Source: Sporobacter termitidis DSM 10068 | GTDB lineage: Bacteria > Bacillota > Clostridia > Oscillospirales > Oscillospiraceae | DNA length: 64,000 nucleotides | NCBI RefSeq assembly: GCF_900130065.1 | Contig: NZ_FQXV01000016.1 | Coordinates: forward strand, 1-64,000 | Direction of reading: 5' to 3' | Shown: positions 47,852 to 56,990 of the stretch, piece after piece | How the letters are laid out: every line of letters begins with the position of its first letter | Numbering within the stretch: the first letter of the stretch is position 1 | The notes under the pieces: generated by a model | What the model was told of the DNA's origin: nothing | Database searches by the model: none | What the model saw: only the letters and a program-made list of their open reading frames with translations | Translations under genes and position numbers: made by a program

Positions 47852-49078
47852 TTATGACTGGGATTCCGCCGCCGCTTCCACGCGGCTGGCCGCCGGGGCT
47901 TTGACGAACAGGATGCAGACGAGGGCCAATATGAATCCGGTGACGGAATATTTGAAAAGGACCCCGTATCCCAGCCGGTCGATCAAAAGGCCGGCCAGCG
48001 GCGGGGAGGCGATGGCGGCCAGGGAGGAAAAGAGGTAGTACAGGCCCGTGTATGTCCCGATGCTCTCCGGCCGCGCCATGCTGACGACGAAGGGGTAGGA
48101 GTTGATGTTGATCAAGGCCCAGCCGGCCCCGCCGACGATGAAGAGGTAGCCGATGGTGTCGATGCTGTTCGTGAAGAACACCGCCGCAAAAACGGCCACG
48201 ATGATGGAAATGCCGATGACGATGGTTTTCTTCTTTCCGATCCACGTGCCGATAATGCCGGCGGGAATCGCAAACACGACCATGGAGAGCGAGAAGTACG
48301 TCAGCTTGCTGGCGGCCGCCGCTTCGCCCACGTGCAGGTACTCTTTGCCGTAGAGCGTAAAAAAGGTCGAAACGGAATTGAACGCCACAAACCAGAAAAA
48401 GATCGCCAGCAGCAGCATCAACACGTTTGTCAGGCTCTTTTTATCGGAAAAGATCTGCCGCAGGCTGATTTTCTCCGGCGCGTTTTCCCGGGCGGCAACG
48501 GTCAGCGAATCGCGTTTTTCCCTGATGTTGAAGAACAGGACGACAAGGCTGATGAGCAGGAGCAGCCCCGCCATGTAGTAGGGGTACGCCGGATTGGCGC
48601 CGTACAGCTTTGAGCCGACAAGAAAGGCGATGACGGACCCGACGCCGCCCATCAGGTTGATCACGCCGTTTGCCTTGCTGCGCAGCGGCTCGGGCGTGAT
48701 ATCGGGCATCAGGGCAATGGTCGGGGACCGGAAGGAGGCCATGATGAGGTTATACAGGACGATGATGACGATCAGGGATATGAGGTCCCGGTGGTTGGGT
48801 ATCAGGCTGACGAAAACCGCCGCCAGCGGCATGCAGATCAGAATAAACGGCATCCTTTTGCCGAATTTCGTGTTCGTCCTGTCGCTGAGGGCGCCGATCG
48901 CCGGCTGCAGGAACAGGCCGATATAGTTGTCCAGCGTCATGAGGAAACCGATCAGCCACACCTTGTCGATGAACTTGTTCAGAAAGATGGGAACGTAGGA
49001 GTCGTACAGCGCGGCGCAGAGGGAGATGGCGAAAAACCCGAAGCCGAGGATAAACGTTTTCTTGTAATTGAGCTTCAT
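47852..49078 (-). CDS. MFS transporter, GPH/SLC45-like
   Basis: 408 residues with about 12 hydrophobic segments. SLCAALYDSYVPIFLNKFID then LDNYIGLFLQPAIGALSDRT (near 50-70) and GKRMPFILICMPLA match the SLC45/GPH-type glycoside transporters. The substrate is unknown. Its start overlaps the stop of the glycerophosphodiesterase gene (ATGA), so import or export of a phosphodiester product is possible (inference). Confidence 0.87.
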   Translation of the reverse strand: MKLNYKKTFILGFGFFAISLCAALYDSYVPIFLNKFIDKVWLIGFLMTLDNYIGLFLQPAIGALSDRTNTKFGKRMPFILICMPLAAVFVSLIPNHRDLISLIVIIVLYNLIMASFRSPTIALMPDITPEPLRSKANGVINLMGGVGSVIAFLVGSKLYGANPAYPYYMAGLLLLISLVVLFFNIREKRDSLTVAARENAPEKISLRQIFSDKKSLTNVLMLLLAIFFWFVAFNSVSTFFTLYGKEYLHVGEAAAASKLTYFSLSMVVFAIPAGIIGTWIGKKKTIVIGISIIVAVFAAVFFTNSIDTIGYLFIVGGAGWALININSYPFVVSMARPESIGTYTGLYYLFSSLAAIASPPLAGLLIDRLGYGVLFKYSVTGFILALVCILFVKAPAASRVEAAAESQS

Positions 49079-49815
49079 AGGGCCTTGTCCCCGTCTTTTA
49101 TCCGGCGCAGCACGTCGCAGTAATTGGTGATGATGCTGTCAACGCCCAGGCCGATCATGTTCCGCATATCCCGGGGCGCGTCCACGGTGTAGGGGTTGAT
49201 AAGCAGGCCGCTGTCCTTCATGCCGCCGATCGTCTCGCTCCGGACGGAATAAAACAGCGGGTGGAGCGCGTCTGCCCCGATGCTTTTGGCGTATACCCAG
49301 GGATTCACCATGCCGCACATGTAGAGGATGCCCGTTTTTATGGCCCCGTCGATTTCCTTGCAGGCGACCAGGGAATAGTGATTGAAGCTGGAGATGATGA
49401 CGTTTTCGGTCACGCCGTACGCCCGCAGCAGGGCGATGAGCTCCTGCTCGATGCCCGGATAGAGCACCACCCCGCTTTTGATCTCGATGTTGACGAGGAG
49501 GTCCCTGCCGGAGACAAATTCCAGAAACTCCCGCAGCGTCGGGATTCTTTCGCCTTTGAACTCCGGGGAAAACCAGCCGCCCGCGTCCAGCGCCCGGAGC
49601 TCTCCCAGCGTATGCGTTGCCACGAGCCCCGTCCCGTCCGTGGTGCGCTCCAGCAGTTCGTCGTGGATCAGCACCAGCTCGCCGTCCTTCGTCATCTGGA
49701 CGTCCGTTTCGAGGCCGTCGGCGCCGCTTTCCAGCGCCAGCTTAAAGGATGCCATCGTGTTTTCCGGGGCCAGATGCGGCACGCCCCTGTGTCCGATAAT
49801 TGCCGGAAACATCAT
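49075..49815 (-). CDS. Glycerophosphodiester phosphodiesterase family protein
   Basis: 246 residues, GDPD barrel. Catalytic and metal residues are in IIGHRGVPHLAPENTMASF (His-Arg near 8), GLETDVQMTKDGELVLIHDE (Glu, Asp, His near 36-52) and LVNIEIKSG. The C-terminal end VDSIITNYCD is also typical. It hydrolyses glycerophosphodiesters to glycerol-3-phosphate and an alcohol. First gene of a two-gene operon with the MFS transporter. Confidence 0.94.
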   Translation of the reverse strand: MMFPAIIGHRGVPHLAPENTMASFKLALESGADGLETDVQMTKDGELVLIHDELLERTTDGTGLVATHTLGELRALDAGGWFSPEFKGERIPTLREFLEFVSGRDLLVNIEIKSGVVLYPGIEQELIALLRAYGVTENVIISSFNHYSLVACKEIDGAIKTGILYMCGMVNPWVYAKSIGADALHPLFYSVRSETIGGMKDSGLLINPYTVDAPRDMRNMIGLGVDSIITNYCDVLRRIKDGDKAL

Positions 49816-50156
49816 TAAACCCTCCGCTCCGTTTTGATTTCCGCCGGTAAAGCAGGTGTTTTTTTTATTATATCGGCAGGACGGAGGGCTTTCCGCCAGT
49901 TTTTGTTAAATGTACGATAAATGTACATGAATCCCGATAACGAAGAGGGCCGCCATGCAGCATGGCGGCCCTTGTGTGCTTTGATTGCGGCATATCTAAT
50001 AGATATATATCTGTTAGATATGTCGCGTAGGGGCGAACTGTGTTCGCCTGTCCCTGTCGGCGCGGCATCACCCCGACAGAGGGACGGGGGGACGTGGATT
50101 CCCGCCTTCGCGGGAATGACAATGTGCCTCCAGGGGAAGGCTTTTTAAAGAACGTC
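49816..50156. repeat. Repeat-filled gap upstream of the GDPD gene
   Basis: No gene seen in 341 bases. It holds a hairpin AGGGCCGCCATG / CATGGCGGCCCT (49946-49972), the AT palindrome ATATCTAATAGATATATATC... (49992-50021) shared with 25932 and 54140, GGGCGAACTGTGTTCGCC (50031-50048) and the CATTCCCGC palindrome at 50095-50120. Confidence 0.75.
50095..50120. repeat. CATTCCCGC palindrome, single copy
   Basis: TGGATTCCCGCCTTCGCGGG then AATGAC; same family as the inverted pairs at 40701 and 61429. Confidence 0.88.
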
Positions 50157-51647
50157 TTATTTGCTTATCCCCATGATCTCGTAGATTTTCTTGAAATCGA
50201 GGCTTTCCCGCAGGGCGCTGGCCAAAAGGTCGTATTGGGCGTTTTTGTAGTCGTCGAAGCTGACGCCGGCGTCAAAATCGACGCTGAGCCCTTTGCTTTC
50301 CAGCAGCAGCCGGACCAGCGTGGCGCCGGGCGCGCCGTCGAACAGGCCGTGCAGGTAGCTGCCGAAGACGTTTTGATACACGGCCCCGTCCGGCTGGCCG
50401 TCCGACAAAACGCAGAAGGGGACCGCGCCGCCGCTCAAAGCGGTCCTGCCCATGTGGATCTCGTATCCGGTCACCCCAATGCCGGCCAGGCCGCCGTAAT
50501 ACCCTCCCAGCGGGCAGACGGCGCCGGTGACGCGGGTGCGGACCTTTTTCGGCTCGAAAATCGTGTCCGCGGGCAAAAGGCCGAGGCCGGCCATATCGCC
50601 GCCCTCTTCCACGCCGTCGGGGTCGGAGAGCGTCCGGCCCAGCATCTGGTAGCCGCCGCAGATGCCGATAACGGGCGTGCCGCCGCCGGCCAGGCTTTTA
50701 ATGGCGTCCGCGAGGCCCGTGTCCTGCAGCCATTTGAGGTCGCCCATCGTATTTTTCGTGCCCGGCAGGATCACCAGGTCGGGGCCGCCCAGCTCCTCCG
50801 CGCGGGTCACATACCGCAGCCCGACGGGTTCCAGCCGGGACAGGGCGTTGAAGTCGGTGAAATTCGAGATGCGGGGCAGGCGGATAACGGCGATGTCTAG
50901 CGGCTTGCCGGAGACCTTCTGGCTGAACCGCTCCGTCACGCTGTCCTCGTCGTCCAGGTCGAGATTCAGGTAGGGGACGACGCCGAGCACCGGGATGCCC
51001 ACCAGGTCCTCCAGCTGCTTGAGGCCCGGCTTCAAAAGCGCCGCGTCGCCCCGGAACTTGTTGATGACGATGCCCCGGATGCGCTGCTGCTCCTCCGGGC
51101 TCAGCAGCTTGACCGTGCCGTAAATACTGGCGAAGACGCCGCCCCTGTCGATGTCGCCCACCAGCAGCACGGGAGCGTCGGCGATCTTCGCCATGCCCAT
51201 GTTGACGAAGTCGTCCTGATTGAGGTTGATCTCCGCCGGGCTGCCGGCGCCCTCCAGGACGACGACGTCGTTTTGCGCGGCCAGCGTGTTGTAGGATTTT
51301 GTGATGACCGGGCGGAGGCGGCTTTTGAACTCGTAGTAATTCCCGGCCGTCATCGTGCCGGCCACCTCGCCGCTGACGATGACCTGGCTGCCCATGTCGT
51401 TCGTCGGCTTTAAAAGGACGGGGTTCATCAGAACGGACGGCTCGATGCTGGCGGCTTCCGCCTGCATCACCTGCGCCCGGCCCATCTCCAGTCCCTCGTG
51501 GGTGATAAAGCTGTTGAGGGCCATGTTCTGGCTTTTGAACGGCGCGACCTTGTAGCCGTCCTGCGCGAAAACGCGGCAGAGCCCGGCGCAGAGGAGGCTT
51601 TTTCCGGCGCTGGACGCCGTGCCCTGGACCATGATCGGTTTTGCCAT
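50157..51647 (-). CDS. cbiP: Cobyric acid synthase
   Basis: 496 residues from the ATG at 51647 (AAGGTG upstream; an earlier ATG adds 18 residues inside the spacer). P-loop-like [20 protein letters not shown] (near 5), [11 protein letters not shown], and the amidotransferase nucleophile in [10 protein letters not shown] (near 327), with His/Glu of GSYLHGLFD near 430. It amidates four side chains of cobyrinic acid a,c-diamide. Last gene of the minus-strand cobalamin set. Confidence 0.95.
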   Translation of the reverse strand: MAKPIMVQGTASSAGKSLLCAGLCRVFAQDGYKVAPFKSQNMALNSFITHEGLEMGRAQVMQAEAASIEPSVLMNPVLLKPTNDMGSQVIVSGEVAGTMTAGNYYEFKSRLRPVITKSYNTLAAQNDVVVLEGAGSPAEINLNQDDFVNMGMAKIADAPVLLVGDIDRGGVFASIYGTVKLLSPEEQQRIRGIVINKFRGDAALLKPGLKQLEDLVGIPVLGVVPYLNLDLDDEDSVTERFSQKVSGKPLDIAVIRLPRISNFTDFNALSRLEPVGLRYVTRAEELGGPDLVILPGTKNTMGDLKWLQDTGLADAIKSLAGGGTPVIGICGGYQMLGRTLSDPDGVEEGGDMAGLGLLPADTIFEPKKVRTRVTGAVCPLGGYYGGLAGIGVTGYEIHMGRTALSGGAVPFCVLSDGQPDGAVYQNVFGSYLHGLFDGAPGATLVRLLLESKGLSVDFDAGVSFDDYKNAQYDLLASALRESLDFKKIYEIMGISK

Positions 51648-51657
51648 ATGATTCACC

Positions 51658-52728
51658 TTATTTCGTTGTGGTCTGCCCGAGCAGGCCGGACAGCGCTTCA
51701 ATGAGTTTTATATTTTCCCCGTGGGGCCGGACAGCGATGCGCCAGCAGCCGGACGCGAGGCCGGCATAATTGCCGCAGTCGCGGATGAGGATGCCCCGCG
51801 CCCGCAGGTTTTCCGCCAGCCTCGGGACATCGGCGCGAAAGAAGATATAATTGGCCTCGCCTGAGAGCGCCGCGAGGCCGAGGCGGCGCAGCTCCCGGAG
51901 GAGATATTCCCGCTCCGTTTTGACGAGCGCCCGGGCCCTGGCGACGTAGCCGTCCTCCCGGAGGGCGGCCAGCCCCGCGGCCTGAGCCAGGGACGACACC
52001 GCCCAGGGCTGCCCGGCGTTCTTCATCGCCTCCAGGAGCGGCAGGTTTTTCGTCATGCAGTAACCGAGGCGGACGCCCGCCATGCCGTAAAGCTTCGTAA
52101 AGGCGTCCAGAATGAGGAGCTTATCGGCATCCTTGAGGCAGCCTCTGAGCGTGTGCTTTTCCGGTTCGTCCAGAAAGCCGTTGAAGCACTCGTCCACAAC
52201 AAGCAGCGTACCGCTGTCCTCGCAGGCGGCCAGAATCCGGCGGAGCAGCGGGGGGGCCACGGTGAGGCCGGTGGGGTTGTTGGGGTTGCAGATAAAGAGC
52301 ATGTCGAGGCCCGGCGTGATCCGCGCCAGAAGCGCCTCGGTGAGGGCAAAGCCGGCCTCCGGGGCCAGCGCATGGCGGAGGACGCGGCAGCCGGCCGTCT
52401 CCAGCGCCAGCTCATATTCGGCAAAGGTGGGCGCGGTGACGAGGGCCGTTTTCGGTTTGGCGGCCAGCGCCAGCCGGAAGATCAGGTCGGCCGCGCCGTT
52501 GCCGCAGAGAATGCAGCTGTCCGGGAGGGCGAGCCTTTCGGACAGCGCCGCGCGCAAACGCCGGCAGAGCGGGTCCGGGTACCGGTCGGCGCCGGCCGCG
52601 GCCGCCGCGATGGCCGGGGGGACGCCGTCCGGGATGCCCAGTGGGTTGCAGTTGGCCGAAAAATCCAGCGGTTCACTGCCGTATTCGAGAATATACCCTT
52701 CCATATCCCCGCCGTGTATCAGAGCCAT
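51658..52728 (-). CDS. cobD: Threonine-phosphate decarboxylase / CobD-type aminotransferase
   Basis: 356 residues, class I/II aminotransferase fold. It begins [20 protein letters not shown], typical of Cob[19 protein letters not shown] and the PLP lysine region [20 protein letters not shown] (Lys near 216) follow. It makes (R)-1-aminopropan-2-ol phosphate, the linker of the lower loop. The start overlaps the end of cbiB by 10 bases. Confidence 0.92.
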   Translation of the reverse strand: MALIHGGDMEGYILEYGSEPLDFSANCNPLGIPDGVPPAIAAAAAGADRYPDPLCRRLRAALSERLALPDSCILCGNGAADLIFRLALAAKPKTALVTAPTFAEYELALETAGCRVLRHALAPEAGFALTEALLARITPGLDMLFICNPNNPTGLTVAPPLLRRILAACEDSGTLLVVDECFNGFLDEPEKHTLRGCLKDADKLLILDAFTKLYGMAGVRLGYCMTKNLPLLEAMKNAGQPWAVSSLAQAAGLAALREDGYVARARALVKTEREYLLRELRRLGLAALSGEANYIFFRADVPRLAENLRARGILIRDCGNYAGLASGCWRIAVRPHGENIKLIEALSGLLGQTTTK

Positions 52729-53681
52729 ATAATCACCGCCTTAACAAGCATACAGACAATAAAAAAGAGAAACGCCGTGGCGTAGAGGAGCCGGTTTACC
52801 CGCCCGATGTCCTCCGGCTCCACCGGGCGGTCGTCGTCGCCGATGGTCGGCTTGCGCACGAGCTGGCCGAAATAATAGTTGTCGCCGCCAAGCCTCACGT
52901 GCAGCGCCCCGGCGCAGGCGGCCTCCGTATGGGCCGAGTTGGGGCTTTTGTGATTCAGCCGGTCGCGTTTAAAGATGCGCCAGGCATTTTTGCCGTCAAA
53001 GCCCGACAGAAACGCCGCCAGGACCATGAATACCCCGGCCAGCCGGGCGGGAAGGAGGTTGACGGCGTCGTCGGTCTTCGCCGCCGCCCGGCCGAAATAG
53101 AGGTACGTGTCGTTTTTGTAGCCCACCATGCTGTCCATGGTGTTGAGCGCCTTGTACAGCAGCCCCAGCGGCGCCCCGCCGACGGCCAGGAACAGCAGCG
53201 GGGCGATGATCCCGTCGCCGGTGTTCTCCGCCACGGTCTCCACCGCGGCGCGGGTAACGCCCTGCGCGTCCAGGCTTTCCGTGTCGCGCCCCACGATCTC
53301 CGCCACGGCGCGCCGCGCCGCCGGCAGATTATCTTCCCTGAGCGGCTTATACACCGTCATGCTCGCCACGCTCAGGGAGCGGAGGGAGATGCACTGCCAG
53401 ACGAGGATGCTTTCCACCGCCACGCGCAGATAGACCGACACCATCTGGCAGAGGACGAGCACCCCGATACCCGCGCCCAGCGAGACGATACTCATAATAA
53501 TTACAAGGCAGACCCCCGCCGCCAGCGCGCCGCCCTGCGTTTTCGGGAAGCTTTTGCGCAGCACCCGCTCGAAAAACGCAATCAGCCTGCCGTACCCCAG
53601 CACGATATGCGGCCACCCGATGGGGTCGCCGATAATGAGGTCCAGTATGAAGCCGATAATCAAGGCCGTCAGTGAAAGCAT
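52719..53681 (-). CDS. cbiB: Adenosylcobinamide-phosphate synthase
   Basis: 320 residues from the ATG at 53681 with GGAGG 6 bases upstream. Several membrane segments; FILDLIIGDPIGWPHIVLGYG (residues ~11-30) and VAENTGDGIIAPLLFLAVGG are diagnostic of CbiB, as is MVGYKNDTYLYFGRAAAKTDD. It attaches the aminopropanol linker at the membrane. It is the first gene after the repeat island that separates it from cbiA. Confidence 0.96.
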   Translation of the reverse strand: MLSLTALIIGFILDLIIGDPIGWPHIVLGYGRLIAFFERVLRKSFPKTQGGALAAGVCLVIIMSIVSLGAGIGVLVLCQMVSVYLRVAVESILVWQCISLRSLSVASMTVYKPLREDNLPAARRAVAEIVGRDTESLDAQGVTRAAVETVAENTGDGIIAPLLFLAVGGAPLGLLYKALNTMDSMVGYKNDTYLYFGRAAAKTDDAVNLLPARLAGVFMVLAAFLSGFDGKNAWRIFKRDRLNHKSPNSAHTEAACAGALHVRLGGDNYYFGQLVRKPTIGDDDRPVEPEDIGRVNRLLYATAFLFFIVCMLVKAVIIWL

Positions 53682-54059
53682 GGGATTCCTCCATGATTGA
53701 ATAATGCCCACCCGCCCGCCCGATAGAGGTATAGGGCTTCGCCCTATGACCCATTGAAGGTGCGGCTGCGGGGCTGCGCCCGTGCCGGAGGCGGGGATTG
53801 GTATTTTGCTTTGAACATATACGGTAGGGCGGGGGCTTGCTCCCGCCGTTCTTGTTGGCGCCGGGGCTGGGTGACATGTCCGAGGCCCCAGGACGGAAGA
53901 TGCGGCTGCGCAAACGCTATAGTTTACCGCACGCCGTAGGGCGGGACGACCCGGCCCGCCGTCGATCCGGCCACCCGTCCCCCGGAGTGCGGCGCGGTGG
54001 GACGCCGAGGGCGGCGTCGCGTTCCCCTGCGCCCGCTGCGCGCGGCCGCCGTTCCCCGC

Positions 54060-54118
54060 CGTAGGGGCAGACCTTGTGTCTGCCCTCCCCGATGCGCAGT
54101 GCAGCAATGTTACAGGGC
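54060..54118 (+). repeat. Segment B repeat, second copy
   Basis: Matches 26232-26290 with a few changes (GATGCGCAGTGCAG against GATACGCCGTGCAG). Here it precedes segment A instead of following it. Confidence 0.85.
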
Positions 54119-54376
54119 TGAAGGGTATGGCGTGATATATCTATAAGATATATATCTAATAGATATATTGCAAACTCTGGGCGGACGGGCGATTGATAAT
54201 CGCCCCTACGGGGTGTGTCCGCGTGTATTGCGGGGGCCGGACGTGCCGGGGGCCCTTGGCGCTTCGTTCGTTTCCGCCGTCGTGCTGCGGGAAACGGAAT
54301 GGCATCGGAGACATTCCCAAGGTGCAAAACCTTGCCGATGCCTGTAGGGGCGATTATCAATCGCCCGTCCCGCCCG
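54117..54376 (+). repeat. Segment A repeat, second copy, with a trpC tail
   Basis: It starts GCTGAAGGGTATGGCGTGA, which is the end of trpC (GCTGAGAGGTATGGCGTGA at 25911) with two changed bases, and then follows the same ~240 bases as the trpC-trpF gap. Confidence 0.88.
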
Positions 54377-54482
54377 GCGAACACAGTTCGTCCCTACGGC
54401 ATGGATTGTCATCGCAGGGGCGAGCTGTGTTCGCCCGTTCCTGTCGGCGCGGCAGAGCCCGGAGACAGAGGGACGGGGAACG

Positions 54483-54690
54483 TGGATTCCCGCCTTCGCG
54501 GGAATGACAAGGCTTTGGGGCATTGCAAGATACTTTGGGCGTCGCAGGGCGGGGTTTATCCTGGGTGACCGGGGTAATAGCGGCGCGAGACAAAGGCAGG
54601 CGAACACAGTTCGCCCCTATGGCATGGATTGTTGTCTTCGTAGGGGCGAACTGTGTTCGCCCGCTCCTGTCGGCGCGGCGTCGAGCCGTG
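54483..54690 (-). repeat. Composite repeat unit, inverted copy
   Basis: Reverse complement of the 43921-44285 unit in the same order: CATTCCCGC palindrome (54483-54508), TTGGGGCATTGCAAGATACT, GGTGACCGGGGTAATAGCGG, and GGCGAACACAGTTCGCCC. A second GTTCGCCC palindrome and CTCCTGTCGGCGCGG extend it. Confidence 0.85.
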
Positions 54691-54772
54691 GATAAGGACC
54701 GACGGCGGGCCAGGGTCGTCCCGCCCTACGAGGATGTCATTGAATTGCGTGCCGTTACGGGTAAGAGCCGAT

Positions 54773-54799
54773 GGGGCGATGTGGGCATCGCCCCCTACG
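54773..54799 (+). repeat. GGGCGATG palindrome, fourth copy
   Basis: Same 27 bases as 20729-20755 and 46415-46441. Confidence 0.9.
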
Positions 54800-54978
54800 G
54801 TTTACCACGTGATTTGCACCACAAAATCGCACCGCGGCAGGCCGCCGAAGGCCGGTAAACGGGGCTTCGCCCTTTAAGGCTTAGGCTGGTAACAGGATAA
54901 CGAAAGTCCATTCTCCCACGCACAGACCCCTAGGTTTCGGGGAGGAGGATTCCAAAGGAGGAGGCGGAGCGAGCGTGA

Positions 54979-55100
54979 GCGAGCCGCGCCGGTATCGGCG
55001 CGTAAAATCGAGTGCCAGCGAGATTTATGCCGAGGCGGAATTTATTTCCGCCCGGCAGATTAAATTAACAGGGGCCCCCATGCGGCTTGCCGTGTGGGGA
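54979..55100 (+). repeat. GCGCGTAAAATCGAG repeat, copy 1
   Basis: ~120 bases sharing GCGCGTAAAATCGAG, AGCGAGATTTATGCCG, TTCCGCCCGGCAGATTAAAT and GGGGCCCCC with 61624-61741. Followed by AAAAGCCTCCTCCTTTGG and a TTACTTTTCTGC ... GCAGAAAAGTGA hairpin (55133-55160). Confidence 0.85.
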
Positions 55101-55208
55101 GAAAAAGCCTCCTCCTTTGGCGTATCTTTTGGTTACTTTTCTGCACGAGCAGAAAAGTGACCCTGCGGAGCTTTTACGTCCCCCCCGCCCGCAGGCGGAA
55201 CCCCCACG

Positions 55209-56576
55209 CTAAACCGCCCGTTCCGCATACCTGGCGGCGGCCTTAACGAAATTTTCCGCGAAGGTGGGGTTGCCATAAAAGTAAAGGTGGGGGAAGCCGG
55301 CGAAGAGGGTTTCGGTAGCCACGACGCAGGGCCAGGATTTTCCCCTGGGCTTTGCCGCGGTGCACTGCCCGCCCGTAACGGTGGAGTCCCAGTAGTGGAA
55401 CTCGTGGGCGGGGACCGATGCCCCGGCGGCGCACAGCATGGTGTCTTCCCGCGCCGTCAGCGTGACGTAGCCGAAGCGCTGCAGGCGCGATGTCTTGAAT
55501 CCCCGCCCGGCGATAACGCCGGCCATGGGGAAAGCCTGTCCGCTGTCGTCCTCCAGCGACTCGTGGAGATAGAGGTAGCCGCCGCATTCGGCAAAGGCGG
55601 GCATGCCGCCCGACACGGCCCTGCGGACGCTGTCCAGCATGGCGGCGTTCTGGCTCAGCTGCCCGGCGTAGAGCTCGGGGTAGCCGCCGCCCAGGTACAC
55701 ACCGGAAACGCCGTCGGGCAGCCCGCTGTCCCGCAGCGGACTGAAGGGGACGAGCTCGGCGCCGGCCCGGGTGAGGAGATTCAGGTTGTCCTCGTAATAA
55801 AAGCAGAAAGCCTCGTCCCGCGCCACGGCGATGCGGGGCTTGCTATTGAGGTGCATGCCGGCCTCCGGCAAAGAACCGCCCACAGAGGGCGCGGCGGCCG
55901 CGATTTCAAGGAGCGCGCCGATATCCACGGCCGCTTCGGCCGCGTCGCCGAGCTTTTCCAGCTTCTGCTGCAGATCGCCTATCTCCTGGGCGGTGACGAG
56001 CCCCAGGTGGCGGCTGCCGATGGCGCAGTCCTCCAGCCGGGGGAGATGGCCCAGCACCGGCAGGCCCGTTTCGCGCTCCAGCATGGCCTTCGTCATGTCA
56101 AACAGCGGCTTTGAGCAATCGTTCAGGATGACGCCGGCGATGCGGCTGTCGCTGCGGAAGTCCTTAAAGCCCTTGATTGTCGCGGCGATGGAGAGGAACG
56201 CGCCGCGGGCGGAGACGACGAGGATCACCGGCGTCTCGGTGGCGGCGGCGAGCGCGTAGCTGCTGGCCTCGGTGCCCGTGCCGGAGCCGTCGTAATAGCC
56301 CATGACGCCCTCGATGACGGCGGCGCCGCGGCCGGCGGCGTGCCCGGCAAAGAGCCCGCGCACGGTCTCGGCGGGCGTGAAGAACAAATCGAGGTTATAG
56401 CTCGGGATGCCGAGCACGGCGCGGTGGAACATGGGGTCTATGTAATCCGGGCCGCACTTGAAGCTGACGGGGTCGAGGCCGCGCCTCTTAAGCGCCGACA
56501 GGAGCGCCAGCGTGACGGTGGTTTTGCCCGCCCCGCTGGACGGCGCGGCGACCATAAATCTCGGAATTGCTGCCAT
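55209..56576 (-). CDS. cbiA: Cobyrinic acid a,c-diamide synthase
   Basis: 455 residues. P-loop VAAPSSGAGKTTVTLALLSA (near 9), FKCGPDYIDPMFH, LDLFF, and the glutaminase nucleophile in AFAECGGYLYLHE (near 330); the C-terminus has the family's PAHEFHYWDS. It amidates side chains a and c of cobyrinate with glutamine and ATP. GGAGGTG precedes the ATG. It is the gene directly under the cobalamin riboswitch. Confidence 0.96.
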   Translation of the reverse strand: MAAIPRFMVAAPSSGAGKTTVTLALLSALKRRGLDPVSFKCGPDYIDPMFHRAVLGIPSYNLDLFFTPAETVRGLFAGHAAGRGAAVIEGVMGYYDGSGTGTEASSYALAAATETPVILVVSARGAFLSIAATIKGFKDFRSDSRIAGVILNDCSKPLFDMTKAMLERETGLPVLGHLPRLEDCAIGSRHLGLVTAQEIGDLQQKLEKLGDAAEAAVDIGALLEIAAAAPSVGGSLPEAGMHLNSKPRIAVARDEAFCFYYEDNLNLLTRAGAELVPFSPLRDSGLPDGVSGVYLGGGYPELYAGQLSQNAAMLDSVRRAVSGGMPAFAECGGYLYLHESLEDDSGQAFPMAGVIAGRGFKTSRLQRFGYVTLTAREDTMLCAAGASVPAHEFHYWDSTVTGGQCTAAKPRGKSWPCVVATETLFAGFPHLYFYGNPTFAENFVKAAARYAERAV

Positions 56577-56602
56577 AATGCACCTCCTGCGGCAGAAAAC
56601 AA

Positions 56603-56628
56603 AACGCCTCTCCGGGACGGAGAAGCGT
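56603..56628 (-). terminator. Riboswitch-controlled terminator upstream of cbiA
   Basis: On the minus strand ACGCTTCTCCG / CGGAGAGGCGT, followed by TTTTGTTTT, between the riboswitch and the cbiA ribosome site. It is the likely expression platform. Confidence 0.8.
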
Positions 56629-56685
56629 GAAAAAGCAAAGACCTGCTTTTATCACCCCGGCCGAAAGTCCCGTCGGCTCAGATGT

Positions 56686-56863
56686 AAATCGCAGCGTCTG
56701 TATTCTGGCTCGAGCGTCCTGGCCGTCGTTTCGCCTTCCCATGATGACCACAGTGACCGGGGCTTCCCCCTTGAAACGAGGCTGTTACTCTTACAGCGGC
56801 GGCTCCGCGCGGGATTTTCACCCGACTTCCTTCGGCAGGGTCCCCTGCCGAGCGCAGCGATTT
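56686..56863 (-). promoter_or_regulatory. Cobalamin riboswitch
   Basis: Closing stem AAATCGC / GCGATTT (56857-56863 with 56686-56692). Conserved pieces on the minus strand, in order: CGGGTGAAAATCCCGC, GCCGCCGCTGTAAG, GTCACTGTGGTCATC, ATGGGAAGGCGAAACGACGG and GCCAGAATAC, as in the class I cobalamin family. B12 binding should reduce cbiA and downstream cbi/cob expression. Confidence 0.92.
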
Positions 56864-56877
56864 CATATTGTGTGTTT

Positions 56878-56906
56878 ATGGTAAGGGGAAAAAGCGGATT
56901 TGTCAA
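56878..56906 (-). promoter_or_regulatory. Promoter of the cobalamin operon
   Basis: On the minus strand TTGACA (56901-56906), 17-base spacer, TACCAT (56878-56883), just upstream of the riboswitch. Confidence 0.83.
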
Positions 56907-56990
56907 GTGGCGGATATGCCGCGCGCCGTGTCCATGCACATAAATATTGAGGAACTGTGCAAGCTGTTTAGATGGTTGAGGTGAATCGTC

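Larger units (their letters stand above)
53682..55208. repeat. 1.5-kb repeat island between cbiA and cbiB
   Basis: No gene is supported. Left to right: TAGGGCTTCGCCCTA hairpin (~53725-53740); GTAGGGCGGGGGCTTGCTCC (53825) as at 61259; segment B (54060-54118) and segment A (54117-54376) of the trpC-trpF repeat in reversed order; GGCGAACACAGTTCG-type palindromes at 54376, 54417, 54599 and 54644; the inverted composite unit (54483-54690); a GGGCGATG palindrome (54773); and a longer element (54979-55100) also found at 61624. Open frames on both strands are products of palindromes. Confidence 0.85.

Noticed and set aside
53719-54107. Upstream extension of cbiB to 54107
   Set aside because: The added ~140 residues translate palindromic repeats; the ATG at 53681 has a good ribosome site and begins exactly at the CbiB family start.
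54193-54858. Several 60-130-codon frames in the repeat island
   Set aside because: They read through palindromes on both strands (peptides such as SRLRGND and VIPAKAGIH), common artefacts of this repeat family; no ribosome sites or homology.
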